Of a stretch of 64,000 nucleotides of DNA, positions 1 to 11,745 are shown one piece after another. The notes under the pieces are model-generated. The model searched no databases. It saw only the letters and a program-made list of their open reading frames with translations, and was not told the origin of the DNA. The DNA is from Capsicum annuum (lineage: Eukaryota > Streptophyta > Magnoliopsida > Solanales > Solanaceae), in the NCBI RefSeq assembly GCF_002878395.1, contig NC_061118.1, forward strand, positions 1,292,247 to 1,356,246, given 5' to 3'. Numbering within the stretch: the stretch's first letter is position 1; each line of letters starts with the position of its first letter. The position numbers and the translations under genes were made by a program.

Positions 1-65
1 AAAATAAATATATGTCGATCAAAATTACCGAATCCGACTAAAAAACAAATATAATGTTCCGACTA

Positions 66-182
66 AAAAAGGACAGTTCGGTGCACTAAAGCTATCGCTA
101 TGTACGAAGTTCGGAGAAGCAACAAACCACGAGGGTTTATTCTACGTTGCCTTATCCCACATTTCTGCATAATGCTTCAACC
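66..182 (-). mobile_element. TS-like SINE fragment, minus orientation
   Basis: The plus strand reads the complement of the family's 3' half: a run of A, then GGTGCACTAAAGC, the AAGTTCGGAGAAG segment and the GTACGC-related part. The same string recurs near 48141, 59878 and 11700. Truncated at the 5' end. Confidence 0.55.
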
Positions 183-219
183 AAAATTACGGAATTCGGT
201 GAAATTCTTATAATTTGAT

Positions 220-397
220 CAGGGGCGGAGCCCGCCTTTGGCCTGGGGTTTCATCCGGACCTTCTTTGATGAAAAAAATATGATTTATACATGATTAAAA
301 TTATTTTTTATATATCTATAGTAGGTGTTGAACCCCCTTCGACTAAGTTTTTTTCAAATATTGAACTCCTTTAATTGAAATTCTGCCGCCGCCTCTG
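220..397. mobile_element. hAT-type MITE, degenerate
   Basis: Begins CAGGGGCGGAGCC and ends with CCGCCTCTG. The interior (GGTTTCATCCGG ... ATATATAGTAGGTG ... CCCCTTCGACTA) matches the copies at 10323, 17637 and 33210. No convincing target-site duplication is visible. Confidence 0.6.
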
Positions 398-967
398 TCT
401 CCGATGAACTATAAAATCGCCCCTAATAAAAATGATTTCTTTTACATGACACATATTAAATTAATCGAAACTCAAAATAGATATCAAATACCAAATGAGG
501 GGTAAGTAAATAGTCTTGTAGCTTCTTATTCTTCTTCTAAACTTTGGCTTTACTCTTTGTTCCCATTTTCAAGACATCATTTGTCAAAAAAGAGAAAAAG
601 ATAGATAGGAAAATGTGTAAAACCATTGGAGCCAAAGGTAAATATTAGGCAGTGGAATTATTCATTTCAGTGGGTTTTTTATTTCTTTTTGGTGGTTATT
701 ATTACTAGGAATATAATAATATATGCATAAATTAAACGATGTTCAAAGTTAGTTTTCACATAAACGTGGATCTCACTTTTCAAAAAAAAATATCTTTCTT
801 TATTATATTGCTAGGAACATACTACAAGAATATATGCAAAAACTAGACAATGTTTAAAGTATAGTTTTCACATTTCACTTTTCAAAAAATGTCTTTGAAA
901 AGTTCACTATATGAATTATAAAGGAAGAAGAGTCGTAAATATATCTAAAACTTTAGTAAAATTTATT

Positions 968-1205
968 ATAACATGTCTCAATTTTGTGGGAATCTTATAA
1001 CCCCCTTCGACTATTTATTATCGTATTTTCGTGGCATATATTTATCTAGCTGGACCACTTCAAACCCTTACACGCTCAGCGTGCGTGTATTCACAAAGTG
1101 GTCCAGCTGGATAAATATGTGCCACAAAAATATGATAATAAATCATCGATAGAGTCATAGGACCCCCGTAAAGTTGACGTGTTACAACAAATTTCGTCAA
1201 AGTGT
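968..1205. repeat. Foldback element upstream of GAD
   Basis: Long inverted repeat with arms of roughly 85-100 bp. The left arm ends CTAGCTGGACCACTT and the right arm begins AAGTGGTCCAGCTGGATAAA. The spacer carries a small palindrome, ACGCTCAGCGT. Likely a foldback MITE. The flanking 1-2100 stretch otherwise holds AT-rich DNA, a TS-like SINE, a hAT MITE and a Stowaway-like end near 1504; no gene is seen there. Confidence 0.6.
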
Positions 1206-2116
1206 AGGTATATTTTGAACCTTTTTGCCAATTATAAAATATTTTACATTTTATGAATGGTTGAGTGGCGAATCCTGACCCATTATAAATCACGTGGAGG
1301 TAATTTTTATTTTTCAAAGCTTCAAAAACTAAGTTTGTAAAAATTATTTTTGTAAAAATTCAAACATAAGCAACCTAGTTTCCTTTGAAAACTTGTTATT
1401 TCTCCTCAAATAAACTTTACATTTTTGTTTAATGGACAAATATATTATTACTTTTGAATACTAAAAGCATAATATTTCTTAGATTTTGCTTAGTACAATA
1501 ATTACTCCCTCCCTAGTCCATTCATATTTATTTTTGTTCATATTTGACTTAATATGTTTATAAGAAGCAATAAATAAAATGATAATTTTACTATATTATT
1601 ATAATTACTATAAGTCATTAAAATTTTAAAAAAATCAATTGTACTTAATATATAATAAGAGTAAAATAGATTTAAAATAATAATTTTTTTTTCAGCCTGA
1701 CAAATAAAAACGAACATCAATTTTTAATACAGTGGACAAAAAAATAGTTTGAATACACTATTTTATTGAAAGCTCAAAATAATTTGACTTTGCTCAATAC
1801 ATAATTTTGAATAGTATTTTAATTTATTGTAAGCACAAAATATTTAAATTGGACTTTGTTCAATGTACGAATATTCACACGTAATATAGTCAACATGGTT
1901 ATGTATATTTCAAAAAATCTTTCCAATTATATATTTTGTAGTATTAAATTTTGACTAGGTCAATTTCCATGTTCCTCACAGATATGCCTTTTTTTTTTTT
2001 TTTTTCGGTTCCATTATTAACACCTAATATTCTTCTTTCCATATTATTCCTTTGAATTGGCTTCCAAGAAAGTCATCAATTAATTTGACCAAAATAAAAA
2101 AATAAAAAAGTTCACA

Positions 2117-2126
2117 ACTATAAATA
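2117..2126 (+). promoter_or_regulatory. TATA box of the GAD gene
   Basis: The motif ACTATAAATA lies about 130 bp upstream of the GAD start codon. It is followed by a CT- and A-rich stretch typical of a plant 5' leader (CCCTTTCTCCCTTTCCCTCC, then CAAACAATTACC). Positional inference only. Confidence 0.55.
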
Positions 2127-2255
2127 CCCATAACCCTTTCTCCCTTTCCCTCCAAACAATTACCACAAAAAAAAAAACTCATCATAATTCTCCTCTCTTT
2201 TTATACCAAAGTTTTAATTTTATTATATTTCATATTCTTTTCATTTTTTTTAACT

Positions 2256-3178
2256 ATGGTTCTTTCAAAAACAACATCTGAATCTGATGTTTCTGTTCAT
2301 TCCACCTTTGCTTCGCGCTATGTTCGAGCTTCACTTCCAAGGTAAACATCGTAATCCGTGTCGAAATCAAAAATTTCATTGAGAACGTATAAAATTTAAT
2401 ACGTATATGTGCATGTATAACGTTATGTTAGATTCAGAATTTCGAGTTTATGAGTTCAGTCTTTACGTTGAATTCATTATGTGGGGTCAAAATCTTCTAT
2501 TTATTTAAATTTTTATGATTTTTAACATGAGTGGAGCTACGATACCGAAAGGAGGTTCGTTGAGAATTTTGAGTTGGTGAATTCAGTCTTTATGTTCTTA
2601 CTATTGAATCCATTATGTGGGCTTAAAATCTTCTATTTATTTAAATTTTTACGAATTTTTTACACTAGCGGAGCTAGGATACCGGAAGGAGGTTCATTGT
2701 CAAAAAATACACTATATGTATATGATTAAAATTATTTTTATATATTAACTTCTTTTATATTTTGAATCTCCTCAGTGAAAAAATTCTGGCTTCGCTTTTG
2801 ATACTCCGTGTCAAAAAATTATTGAGTTCATGTGAATCCGTTTATTGTTATCAAACCTTTTGACTTTTTTTTTTTTTACATTTGTTAAAATCAACTAAAA
2901 TGCTATATATGTATATGGTTAAAATGATTTTTTAGACGTTGAGTTTCCTTCGTATATTAACTTCTTTTATATATTAAATTCTCTTAGTGAAAAATCTTGG
3001 CTTCGCTTTTGATACTCCGTGTCAAAAATTAGTGTTATCAAACTTTTTGACTTATTTTTACATTCGCTAAAATTAGCTAAAAGTCATAAGTTGTTCGTCC
3101 CTCAATTTGTACTTTTTAGCTTATAAACAATATACTTTTTTTCCTAACTCTGCTAACACGAAATATTTTGTACACTGA

Positions 3179-3212
<34 letters not shown>

Positions 3213-3652
3213 AAAATTATTCTAGGTTTGAGATGCCAGAGAATAGTATACCAAAAGAAGCAGCATACCAAATAATTAATGATGAATTAATGCTTGATGG
3301 AAATCCAAGGTTGAATTTGGCATCATTTGTTACAACATGGATGGAACCAGAATGTAATAAACTTATGATGGATTCAATTAACAAAAATTATGTTGACATG
3401 GATGAATATCCTGTTACCACTGAACTTCAGGCAATTTCTTACTCTCTTCTCTTCAGAATTTTAAGTTTACGAGTTCTAAATTCTATAGCAGGTTCAAGAT
3501 TGAGATAATATTTATATCTATATATATCTATATACATACATACATACATACATATATACTGTTACCACTGAACTTCAAGCAATTTCTTACTCTCTTCTCT
3601 TCAGAATTTTAAGTTTACGAGTTCTAAATTCTATAGCAAGTTCGAGATTGAG

Positions 3653-3708
<56 letters not shown>

Positions 3709-6700
3709 ATGCCACAAACACAATGAAAACATAACACATGATATTTACACTAACACAATGATGATACATAACACATGATCGTAGTACGTTCTAATCACTA
3801 AATCGCATCATGCATGCATGATATTGTTGGTCATACAATTGTTTATTATTTAACTACGATTAGGTGATAACATATTTTTATCATAATTTTTAACTGCTAA
3901 AGTTAAATTGTTTAATTTGACGTATACTTTAAAGCATAGAATTTGATATAAATAAATAAATATGTCAATTGCAGAATCGGTGTGTGAACATCATAGCACG
4001 TTAATTTACCTGCATTCGATATTTACACTAACACTATGAGTACATATAACACATGGTCATAGTACATTCTTATCACTAAATCGCATCATCATGCATGCAT
4101 GACATTATTGGTCATACAATCATTTATCGTTTAACTATGATTAGGTGATACATATTTTTGCCAATGAATACATTACACATGATCGCAATACGTTCTTATA
4201 ACTAAATCGCATCATGCATGCATGACATTGTTGGTCATACAATCACGATGCGATACATATTTTTGGCATACGATATATACTTAGGGCATACAATCATGAT
4301 GCGATACATATTTTTGGCATACAATATATACAAATTAGGTGATACATATTTTTGCTTTAATTTTACGTATACTTTAAAGCGTAGCATTTGAAATGATGAA
4401 TATGTAAATTGCAGAATCGGTGTGTGAACATCATAGCGCGTTTATTCAACGCGCCATTGGAAGAGGAAGAAACCGCGATCGGGGTTGGCACAGTGGGTTC
4501 ATCAGAGGCTATAATGTTAGCAGGCCTGGCCTTTAAGAGACTTTGGCAAAACAAACGTAAAGCTGAGGGAAAGCCTTATGATAAGCCCAATATTGTTACT
4601 GGTGCTAACGTTCAGGTATGTTAAAGCCCAGCCCAATATGGTTACCGTTTTACTCATCGCGTTTAGTATAGGAAAAATAACGTAAACATACCCCTTAACT
4701 TATCATATTTACATAAATTTTCATGTATTGGGAGCTAATCAAGTATCTTTACAAGGAAAAAATGTATATTCGTTAGATATATTATGTATCTCGAATGATT
4801 CAAAATTGAAAAAAATATATCGGGAGATAATTATGTATCTTTATTAGAAAAAATATATCTGAATGTATCGGGAGCTAATTATGTATCTCGACAGACCTAA
4901 AATCGGAAAAAATGTATTGGGAGCTAATTAAGTATCTTTACAAGGAAAAAATGTATATTCGTTGGATATATTATGTATCTCGAAAGATTCAAAATTGAAA
5001 AAAATATATCGGGAGATAATTATGTATCTTTATTAGAAAAAATATATCTGGATGTATCGGGAGCTAATTATGTATCTCGACAGACCCAAAATGAGGATTT
5101 TTAGTAGTTATACAAAATGATATAATTAAGCTCTAAATTTTTGGAATTTATGTTATTTTCTATGTAGTATAAGTCTTTTTTATAAAAATATTATTAGTCA
5201 TTTGAGATACACTCACAATGCCCACACACATTCCAAAAGGGATGATGCTAGGGAGTTCAATTGAATTTCTTTCGTTAAAAAATCATACTATATGAATCGA
5301 AAAACATAATTTTATTTTATTTTGCTTATATGAAAGTCGTTAAATCTTGATATATATTAAAAAAATTATAATGTACAACAAAGGGGGTTCAAAAATTACT
5401 TTAGGTCACGTGTCCGAATCCACGTGTGACATTCTTGTATATTAATTCTTAAATCTTCTTGTTTGAATTTCTGACTCCGTCAATACGTTTTAAGAACTTG
5501 TTATACATAAAGTTATTAATTTTTTTTTTCTTTTTTCTTTTTCTTTTAAGGTGTGTTGGGAGAAATTTGCAAATTATTTTGAAGTGGAATTGAAAGAAGT
5601 GAAGCTAAGGGAAGGTTACTACGTGATGGATCCAATTCAAGCTGTGGAAATGGTAGATGAGAATACTATTTGTGTTGCTGCAATTTTGGGTTCAACTCTT
5701 AATGGTGAATTTGAAGATGTCAAGCTATTGAATGATCTTTTGATTCAAAAGAACAAACTAACTGGGTAATTAAACTACTTCTACTCTCTAATATATGTGT
5801 TACGGTTTTCTTTTTAGTCTGCTTCGAAAGGACGATAGGTCTGTTGGACACGACTAGCTAGTCTCTAATATATGTGTTACAGTTTTCTTTTTAGTCTGTT
5901 TCGAAAGAATGATATGTATGTCTGTTGAATCGTGACTATTCTCTAATACATGTGTGGCAGTTTCCTTTTTAGTCTGTCACGAAAGAATTAATGATTTGTC
6001 TGTATTTGTTACAGTTTCTTTTTAGTCTGTCTCGAAAGAATGATATGTTTGTTGGACACGACTAGCTAGTCTCTAATATATGTGTTGCAGTTTTTTTTTT
6101 AGTCTGTCTCGAAAGAACGATATATCTGTTGAATGTGTTATAGTTTTCTTTTTAGTCTGTCTCGAAAGAACAATATGTTTGTTGAATGTGTTATAGTTTT
6201 CTTTTTAGTCTGTCTCGAAAGAACGATATGTCTGTCGGACACGACTACTCTCTAATACATGAGTAACTGTTTTCTTTTTGGTCTATCTCGAAAGAATGAT
6301 ATGTCTGTTGGACACGTCTAGTCTCTAATATATGTGTTATGTTTTCTGTCTTGAAAGAACTATATGTCTGTTGGACACAACTACTCTCTAATACATGAGT
6401 AACTGTTTTCTTTTTGGTCTATCTCGAAAGAATGATATGTCTGTTGGACACGACTACTCTCTAATACATGTGTTGCAGTTTTCTTTTCAGTCTGTCTCGA
6501 AAGAACGATGTGTTGCAATTTTCTTTTTAGTCTGTCTCGAAAGAACGATATATCTGTTGGAATGCCTACTCTATAATACACGTGTTACAATTTTCTTTTT
6601 AATCCGTTTCGAAAGAACGATATGTCTGTTGGACACACTACTATTTGTTCTCTCCTCTATTTTTTTAATTTTTTTTTCACACTTGATTTGATAACACCTT

Positions 6701-9271
6701 TTTAAGTCAAGGGTGAAAACAACCTCTCCACCACAAAAAGGCAGGGGTAAATTCTGCATATATTTTACTTTCATTCAGACCTCGTTTCTGCGATTACACT
6801 AAATATGTTATTATTGTCATTATTAATGTAATAATTTTTTATTTATTTATTTATTTTTTGCAGATGGGACACACCAATACATGTAGATGCAGCAAGTGGT
6901 GGATTTATTGCACCATTTATTTACCCAGAGTTGGAATGGGACTTTAGGTTACCATTAGTTAAAAGTATTAATGTGAGTGGACATAAATATGGACTTGTCT
7001 ATGCTGGTATTGGTTGGGTTATTTGGAGAACCAAACAAGATTTGCCTGAAGAACTTATTTTCCATATCAATTATCTTGGTGCTGATCAACCTACTTTTAC
7101 TCTCAATTTCTCCAAAGGTAAACTTATCGTCTCAATTTACGTGACACACTTTTCTTCGTAATTTATCCCGAAAGGGAATGATATCTTTCTAGTTATATAG
7201 GTATGTTTAATTTATGACTTGCTTTCGACTACAAATTTCAAAGCTCGCTTTTCCTTTCTTACGTATTTTGTTTGAATAGCTCTAAGTTCTTTCTGTTGGA
7301 ATTTTACGTGATACACTTTTTTTCTTAGTTTATCTCGAAAAGGAATGATATCTTTCGAGCCATACAAATATGTTTATGACTTGTTTTCGACTACAAATTT
7401 CAATGTTCGCTCTTCCTTTCGTACATATTGTGTTTGAATAGCTCTAAGTTCTTTCTGTTCGAATTTTACGTGACACGCTTTTCTTCTAAGTTTATCCGAT
7501 TCTACTCACATAAATATGTTTATGACTTGTTTTCGACTACAAATGTCATAGTTCACTCTTCCTTTCTTGAATTTCGCATTCAGTCAAACACTATCACATA
7601 AACTGAATTGGAAAGAATACGTTCTTTGTTATGAATTTTTATTGCAATAATTGATAAATGGATGTTTGTATTTACTTCGAAATTAGACCTTTTTGTATCC
7701 GTACTTCAAACTTGGTAATTCTTTTTTATTAAATAAAAAGAATGTGGCCTTATTAAAATTATTACTCCTATAATTTTGTTCAAAGTCTTAATGTAATATA
7801 AACTTGTCTTAATGTAGGTTCAAGTCAAGTCATTGCTCAATATTATCAACTTATCCGCTTGGGCTACGAGGTAAATCATATTACATTAAATTGTTTTCGT
7901 CTGATTTATAGGTTACGGGTACGAGTTGTGGACGCAGTCACTAATGCTTGCATTAGGATATAGACTATCTACGTCACAACCCTTGTGATGCATCCCTTCT
8001 CGTAACCCTACGTGAACACGAAAAAACAGTCACTAATGCTTGCATTAGGATAGACTATCCACGTCACATCCCTTGTGATGCGGGCCCTTCTCCTAACCCT
8101 ACGTGAACATGGAAAACAGTCACTAATGCTTGTATTAGGATAGACTGTCTATGTTACATTCTTGGTGATACAACCCTTTTCATAACCCTGCGTGAACACG
8201 AAAAACAGTCACTAATGCTTGCATTAGGATAGACTGTCTAAATTACGTTCTTTGTGATGCAACCCTTCTCCTAACCCTATGCGAACACGGGAAAATGGTC
8301 ACTAATGCTTGCATGCATTAGGATAGACCATCTACGTCACATTCTTTGCGATGCGGGTCCTTCTCCTAACCCTACGTGCACATGAAAAACAGTTACTAAT
8401 GCTTGCATTAGGATAGACTATCTACGACCCTTCTCCTAAACCTATGTGAACACAGAAAACAGACACTAATGCTTACATTATGATAGACGACTGTCTACGT
8501 CATATTCTTTGTGATGCATGCCCTTCCTTGAACCCTACGCAAACACAGAAAACAGTAACTAATCCTTGCATTAGGATAGACGGTCTACGACCCTTCTCCT
8601 AAACCTAAGTGAACAAGGAAAACAGGCACTAATGTTTGCATTAAACTGTCTACGTCACATTCTTTGTGATGCGGGGCCCCTTCCTGAACCCTACGTGAAC
8701 ACGGAAAACTAATTTTTTGTTAATTAAATTGCAGGGATATCGAAACGTGATGGAGAATTGTCGTGAAAATGCAATTGTATTGAAAGAAGGACTTGAAAAT
8801 ACAGGACGTTTCAACATAGTTTCAAAGGATGAAGGTGTCCCATTAGTTGCATTTTCCCTCAAAGACAATAGCATCCACAATGAATTCGAAGTCTCCGAGA
8901 CGCTCCGTAGGTTCGGGTGGATTGTCCCGGCCTACACTATGCCAGCCAACGCGCAACACGTCACGGTTCTGCGCGTTGTCATCCGGGAGGACTTCTCCCG
9001 AACCCTGGCCGAGCGTCTCGTACTCGATATAGTCAAGGTGTTACATGAACTTGATACACTTCCAGCTAGGTTAAGTGCCAAATTGGAAGTGGCTGAGGAA
9101 AATAATCTGATCATCCACCCAAATGGCCCCACCGACCCCGCCGGGATCAAGAAGGATAATAATAATAATAATAATAATAAGGGAATAAAAAAAACAGATA
9201 TTGAAGTGCAAAGGGAAGTTACTGATTATTGGAAAAAATATGTTTTAGCTAGGAAAGCAGCTGTTTGCTAG
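2256..9271 (+). CDS. GAD3: Glutamate decarboxylase (GAD3-like), seven exons, 516 aa
   Basis: PLP enzyme that decarboxylates L-glutamate to GABA in the cytosol and is activated by Ca2+/calmodulin or low pH. I read the exons as 2256-2341, 3226-3430, 4415-4615, 5551-5765, 6864-7117, 7818-7870 and 8735-9271. The phases join without a break and give 516 residues, close to the usual plant GAD length of about 500. Family marks: the N-terminal ASRYVR segment, [36 protein letters not shown] and the PLP-binding lysine K277 in VSGHKYG. The C-terminus has the Trp/Lys-rich calmodulin-binding pattern, with W504 in DYWKK, preceded by seven Asn (480-486) encoded by an AAT microsatellite. Intron 2 uses a GC donor at 3431. 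The start is the first ATG after a TATA box and a CT/A-rich leader. The assignment to GAD3 rests on remembered tomato synteny; the enzyme family is certain. Confidence 0.96.
2430..3045. repeat. Tandem duplications in GAD intron 1
   Basis: Two adjacent units of about 130 bp share TTCAGTCTTTA ... ATTATGTGGG ... AAATCTTCTATTTATTTAAA. They are followed by two units sharing TGGCTTCGCTTTTGATACTC. The interior resembles the hAT MITE family (GCGGAGCTAGGATACC), so the duplications include MITE sequence. Confidence 0.6.
3411..3655 (+). repeat. Duplicated exon 2/intron 2 boundary of GAD
   Basis: The stretch CTGTTACCACTGAACTTCA and about 80 bp of following intron occur at 3411-3493 and again at about 3559-3641. 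The second copy has AAGC in place of AGGC at the splice junction, so it lacks a usable donor. A short CATA microsatellite lies between the copies. Confidence 0.75.
3656..3706. repeat. (TA)n microsatellite
   Basis: About 24 uninterrupted TA dinucleotides inside GAD intron 2. Confidence 0.9.
3963..4004 (+). pseudogene. Decoy copy of the GAD exon 3 acceptor
   Basis: TTGCAG at 3969-3974 followed by a copy of the first 27 nt of exon 3, encoding NRCVNIIAR, then an in-frame TAA at 4002-4004. The genuine acceptor is at 4414. The surrounding 430 bp of intron are duplicated (repeats containing CGCATCATGCATGCATGA). The decoy therefore looks like a tandem duplication that included the exon start. Confidence 0.8.
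4670..5166. mobile_element. MITE in GAD intron 3 with internal 20-25 bp repeats
   Basis: Ends resemble inverted AATAACGTAAA and TTTATGTTATT. The interior repeats a unit around GGGAGCTAATTATGTATCTC. Related copies are at 14365-14768 (inverted) and 16432-16768. The superfamily is not determined. Confidence 0.55.
5790..6645. repeat. Minisatellite filling GAD intron 4
   Basis: About a dozen imperfect units of 55-90 bp built on TTTTTAGTCTGTCTCGAAAG, AACGATATGTCTGTTGGACA and CTCTAATACATGTGTTACAG. Short open frames here (for example 6395-6691) are repeat artefacts. Confidence 0.85.
7135..7575. repeat. Minisatellite in GAD intron 5
   Basis: Three units of roughly 150-170 bp sharing TTTACGTGACACACTTTTCT, GACTTGTTTTCGACTACAAA and GAATAGCTCTAAGTTCTTTC. 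The array starts within 20 bp of the splice donor. Confidence 0.8.
7925..8715. repeat. Minisatellite filling GAD intron 6
   Basis: Nine or ten units of about 70-92 bp built on CAGTCACTAATGCTTGCATT, AGGATAGACTGTCTACGTCA and CCCTTCTCCTAACCCTACGT. It occupies almost the whole intron between 7871 and 8734. Confidence 0.88.
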
Positions 9272-10322
9272 GGGCATTACGGTCTTTTTTGCCTCGCCTG
9301 CTACTGAAAAGAGAGAGTCGATGTCATTATTGATGTCATTATTCACTTCGTTCGAGAACCAACTGCATTTTAATTTTATTATTAATTAGAAAAAAATAAT
9401 GAATTTTCCTTTTTTTTTGTTTTGTAAGTTTTGTTGAGTGACTAACAAAATTTTATAAAGAATGATGAGTATATCATGTTTTATTTTTTTGGTTGTAATG
9501 GTAACTTTTTCTTAGAACATGTATTTGTTCTATTGAATTAATATTATGATTGTTATGTTACTTGTGGGACTTTTGTTAATTTATTTCATTATGTTCATCT
9601 TTTTTTTTTTCCTTTGTATTTTTGGTTTGTACAATTAAAAGGTATTATTGGAAACAACCTTTAATCTGCCTTCACAAGATAGGGGTTACGTTTTCATCCT
9701 CCAATTATTGAACATAACGGTGAAAATAATTTTTTTTTAAAAAAAGATAAATTATATATTGAGTTTTTAAACCGAAAAAATTTGTTGGACGTTTATTTTT
9801 AATATACTAGACAAGTAAAAATGAACGAAGAAAGTGTACATGTGCACTTGCCCAAAAACCAAACAAATGTCAAGTGTCAATTGCATGCTTTTTGCCTAAT
9901 GCATGTTTTGTTGATTGTGTTGTCTAGAAATTATAATCTTTATAACTATTATTTCACATATTATTCTCTTCTATATATGGACATTAATCAATAATCAATA
10001 ATCAATAAACCATCATATATTCATCTTGTTATTTTCCTTACCCAAAATAGAAAAAAAAAAAAAAAAGACAGCTGAATACACTCCATCTTGTACTCACGTA
10101 GAGTCAGAGAATGACCGCACCTCTAAGCGAGGTGGACTAATATGCATTCGTTTTGGTGTTTCAACATTTGTTAAATTCGACTCGAATTAGGCATAATTAT
10201 ATAAAAAAAGTACTATAAAAATTGATATAAGCTTAAAAAAGCCAAAAAGTCAAGAAGATAGCTGGATGTTTTGCTTTTCAGGTGAAATCTTACAACTTTG
10301 GACGTCAATATGTGTGTTCGAA
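9272..10322. other. Intergenic stretch after GAD
   Basis: 3' flank of GAD: T-rich and AT-rich DNA with several possible plant polyadenylation regions (AATTAATATTATGAT near 9535). No second gene is seen. Confidence 0.5.
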
Positions 10323-10637
10323 TAGGGGCAGAGCTACACTTGGGATAAGGGGTTTGGATGAATCCCTTAGACAAAAAAATATACTATATATACATGGTTA
10401 AAATTATTTTTTATGTATATATAGTAGATGCCGAACCCTTATCGACTAGTTCGTATGTTCATTTGTGAACCCTCATGATAAAAATCAAAACTTATTTGTT
10501 TTTGTTCATTCCTATTGCAGTAAGATGGACTTTACCGAGGCTGAGAATGGACCAACTATTAAATCTTGAGTGGAAATTTCTTTTACCTATTTCTCTAGGT
10601 AATCTATTATTGACAACCTCGTCTAGCTCCGCCACTG
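10323..10637. mobile_element. hAT MITE with 8-bp target-site duplication
   Basis: Begins TAGGGGCAGAGCTAC and ends AGCTCCGCCACTG. It is flanked on both sides by TGTTCGAA (10315-10322 and 10638-10645). The 8-bp duplication and the GGCGGAGC-type ends point to the hAT superfamily. At 315 bp it is longer than the 171-bp copy at 33210 and has extra internal sequence. Confidence 0.75.
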
Positions 10638-10716
10638 TGTTCGAACCTCATAAGCACCTACGACCCCTAAATCCTGAGTCCGTCACTGCCTCCAAAGAAA
10701 CATAATAATGAGGATG

Positions 10717-10845
10717 ATCTATGTTGCTCGAACTCTCCAAAACTAATGCCACGTCGATATCAGATCTTTTAAAAATACCCTATTTTTAAAGAATTCGACA
10801 CATATTTATTATATTTTTAAATAGTCCGAGCAACGTAAAAGCTAG
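10717..10845. repeat. Short inverted-repeat element (TGTTGCTCGGACTC family)
   Basis: Starts ATGTTGCTCGAACTCTCCAA and ends with the complement, AGTCCGAGCAACGT. Relatives are near 40215, 51669 and 57085. Probably a small foldback MITE. Confidence 0.6.
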
Positions 10846-11430
10846 CCATGCTAGAAAAAAAAAATACAATGTGCTAGATGTCAATTTTTTTTATGAAGAA
10901 AATCATTACCAACAATGAATGATTAAGTGCACAAACTTAACCATTGTAACCCTCCACGTATTATAACTTCAACCACCCCACTAAACAAAAAGTGAAATTT
11001 CAAGCCATTTTCACAATTCAAGTTCACACAAGTCACTTCTCCATAATATCAATAAATGAAATCCTTCCATATTTAATCAGATATCTCGAGTTCGAAAAAT
11101 ATGAAATATCCCCTAATAGAAAGCATTTTTTGCTCGATATAAGAAAATACGAATTTCGCAATGAGCAACTTACGTTTTTAACAACAAAAATCGGCCGTTA
11201 AATAGGGATTTGAGATGGACTAGCGACACATTATCAAAACATTGATCACCTAGCTATGGGCTATTTAGCGACAGATTAGCAATAAATTTCGCAGTTGATT
11301 CCCACATTTTTTATTGTGAATTACTTGGACGCCATGCGACGTGAATCTGAATTAATCGAGTCAGTGTGCTCCGGATACTAACTAATTATACCAAAAGAAA
11401 AAAAAGAAACTCCTTGACAATCAAAACCCT
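10846..11430. other. Intergenic stretch before the LTP promoter
   Basis: AT-rich DNA. The open frame at 10992-11201 shows no recognisable protein features. Nothing else supportable. Confidence 0.4.
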
Positions 11431-11745
11431 TGAAAGGAACCTTGGAGTAACTGGTAAAACTGTTGTCATGTGATCGGTCAGGAGGTCACGGGTTCGTTAA
11501 AGCATGGGAAAGAGCCTCCGATATAAATGCAAGATAAGACTGCGTATAATACACCCTTGTGGGAACTTTCTCTGAACTTTGGCAGAAATTCAAGGTAAGA
11601 TTGCGTACAATACACCCTTGTGGTAGGACCCTTATCCGAACCTTAACAGAAATGCAAGGTAAGATTGCGTACAATACACCCTTGTAGTGGTGGGACCCTG
11701 CACATAACGAAAACTTTAGTACACTGGACTGTTTTTTTTTTTTTT
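11431..11745 (+). mobile_element. TS-like SINE with internally repeated body
   Basis: Starts GGAACCTTGGAGTAACTGGT, with a GGTCACGGGTTCG B-box-like motif. The body unit TGCGTACAATACACCCTTGT is then repeated three times, followed by ACTTTAGTACACTGGACTG and poly-T. The poly-T makes a spurious Lys-rich frame on the minus strand. Confidence 0.75.

Noticed and set aside
7925..8715. Regularly spaced repeats resembling a CRISPR array
   Set aside because: Units are imperfect, contiguous and intronic in a plant gene. The same holds for the other tandem arrays here.
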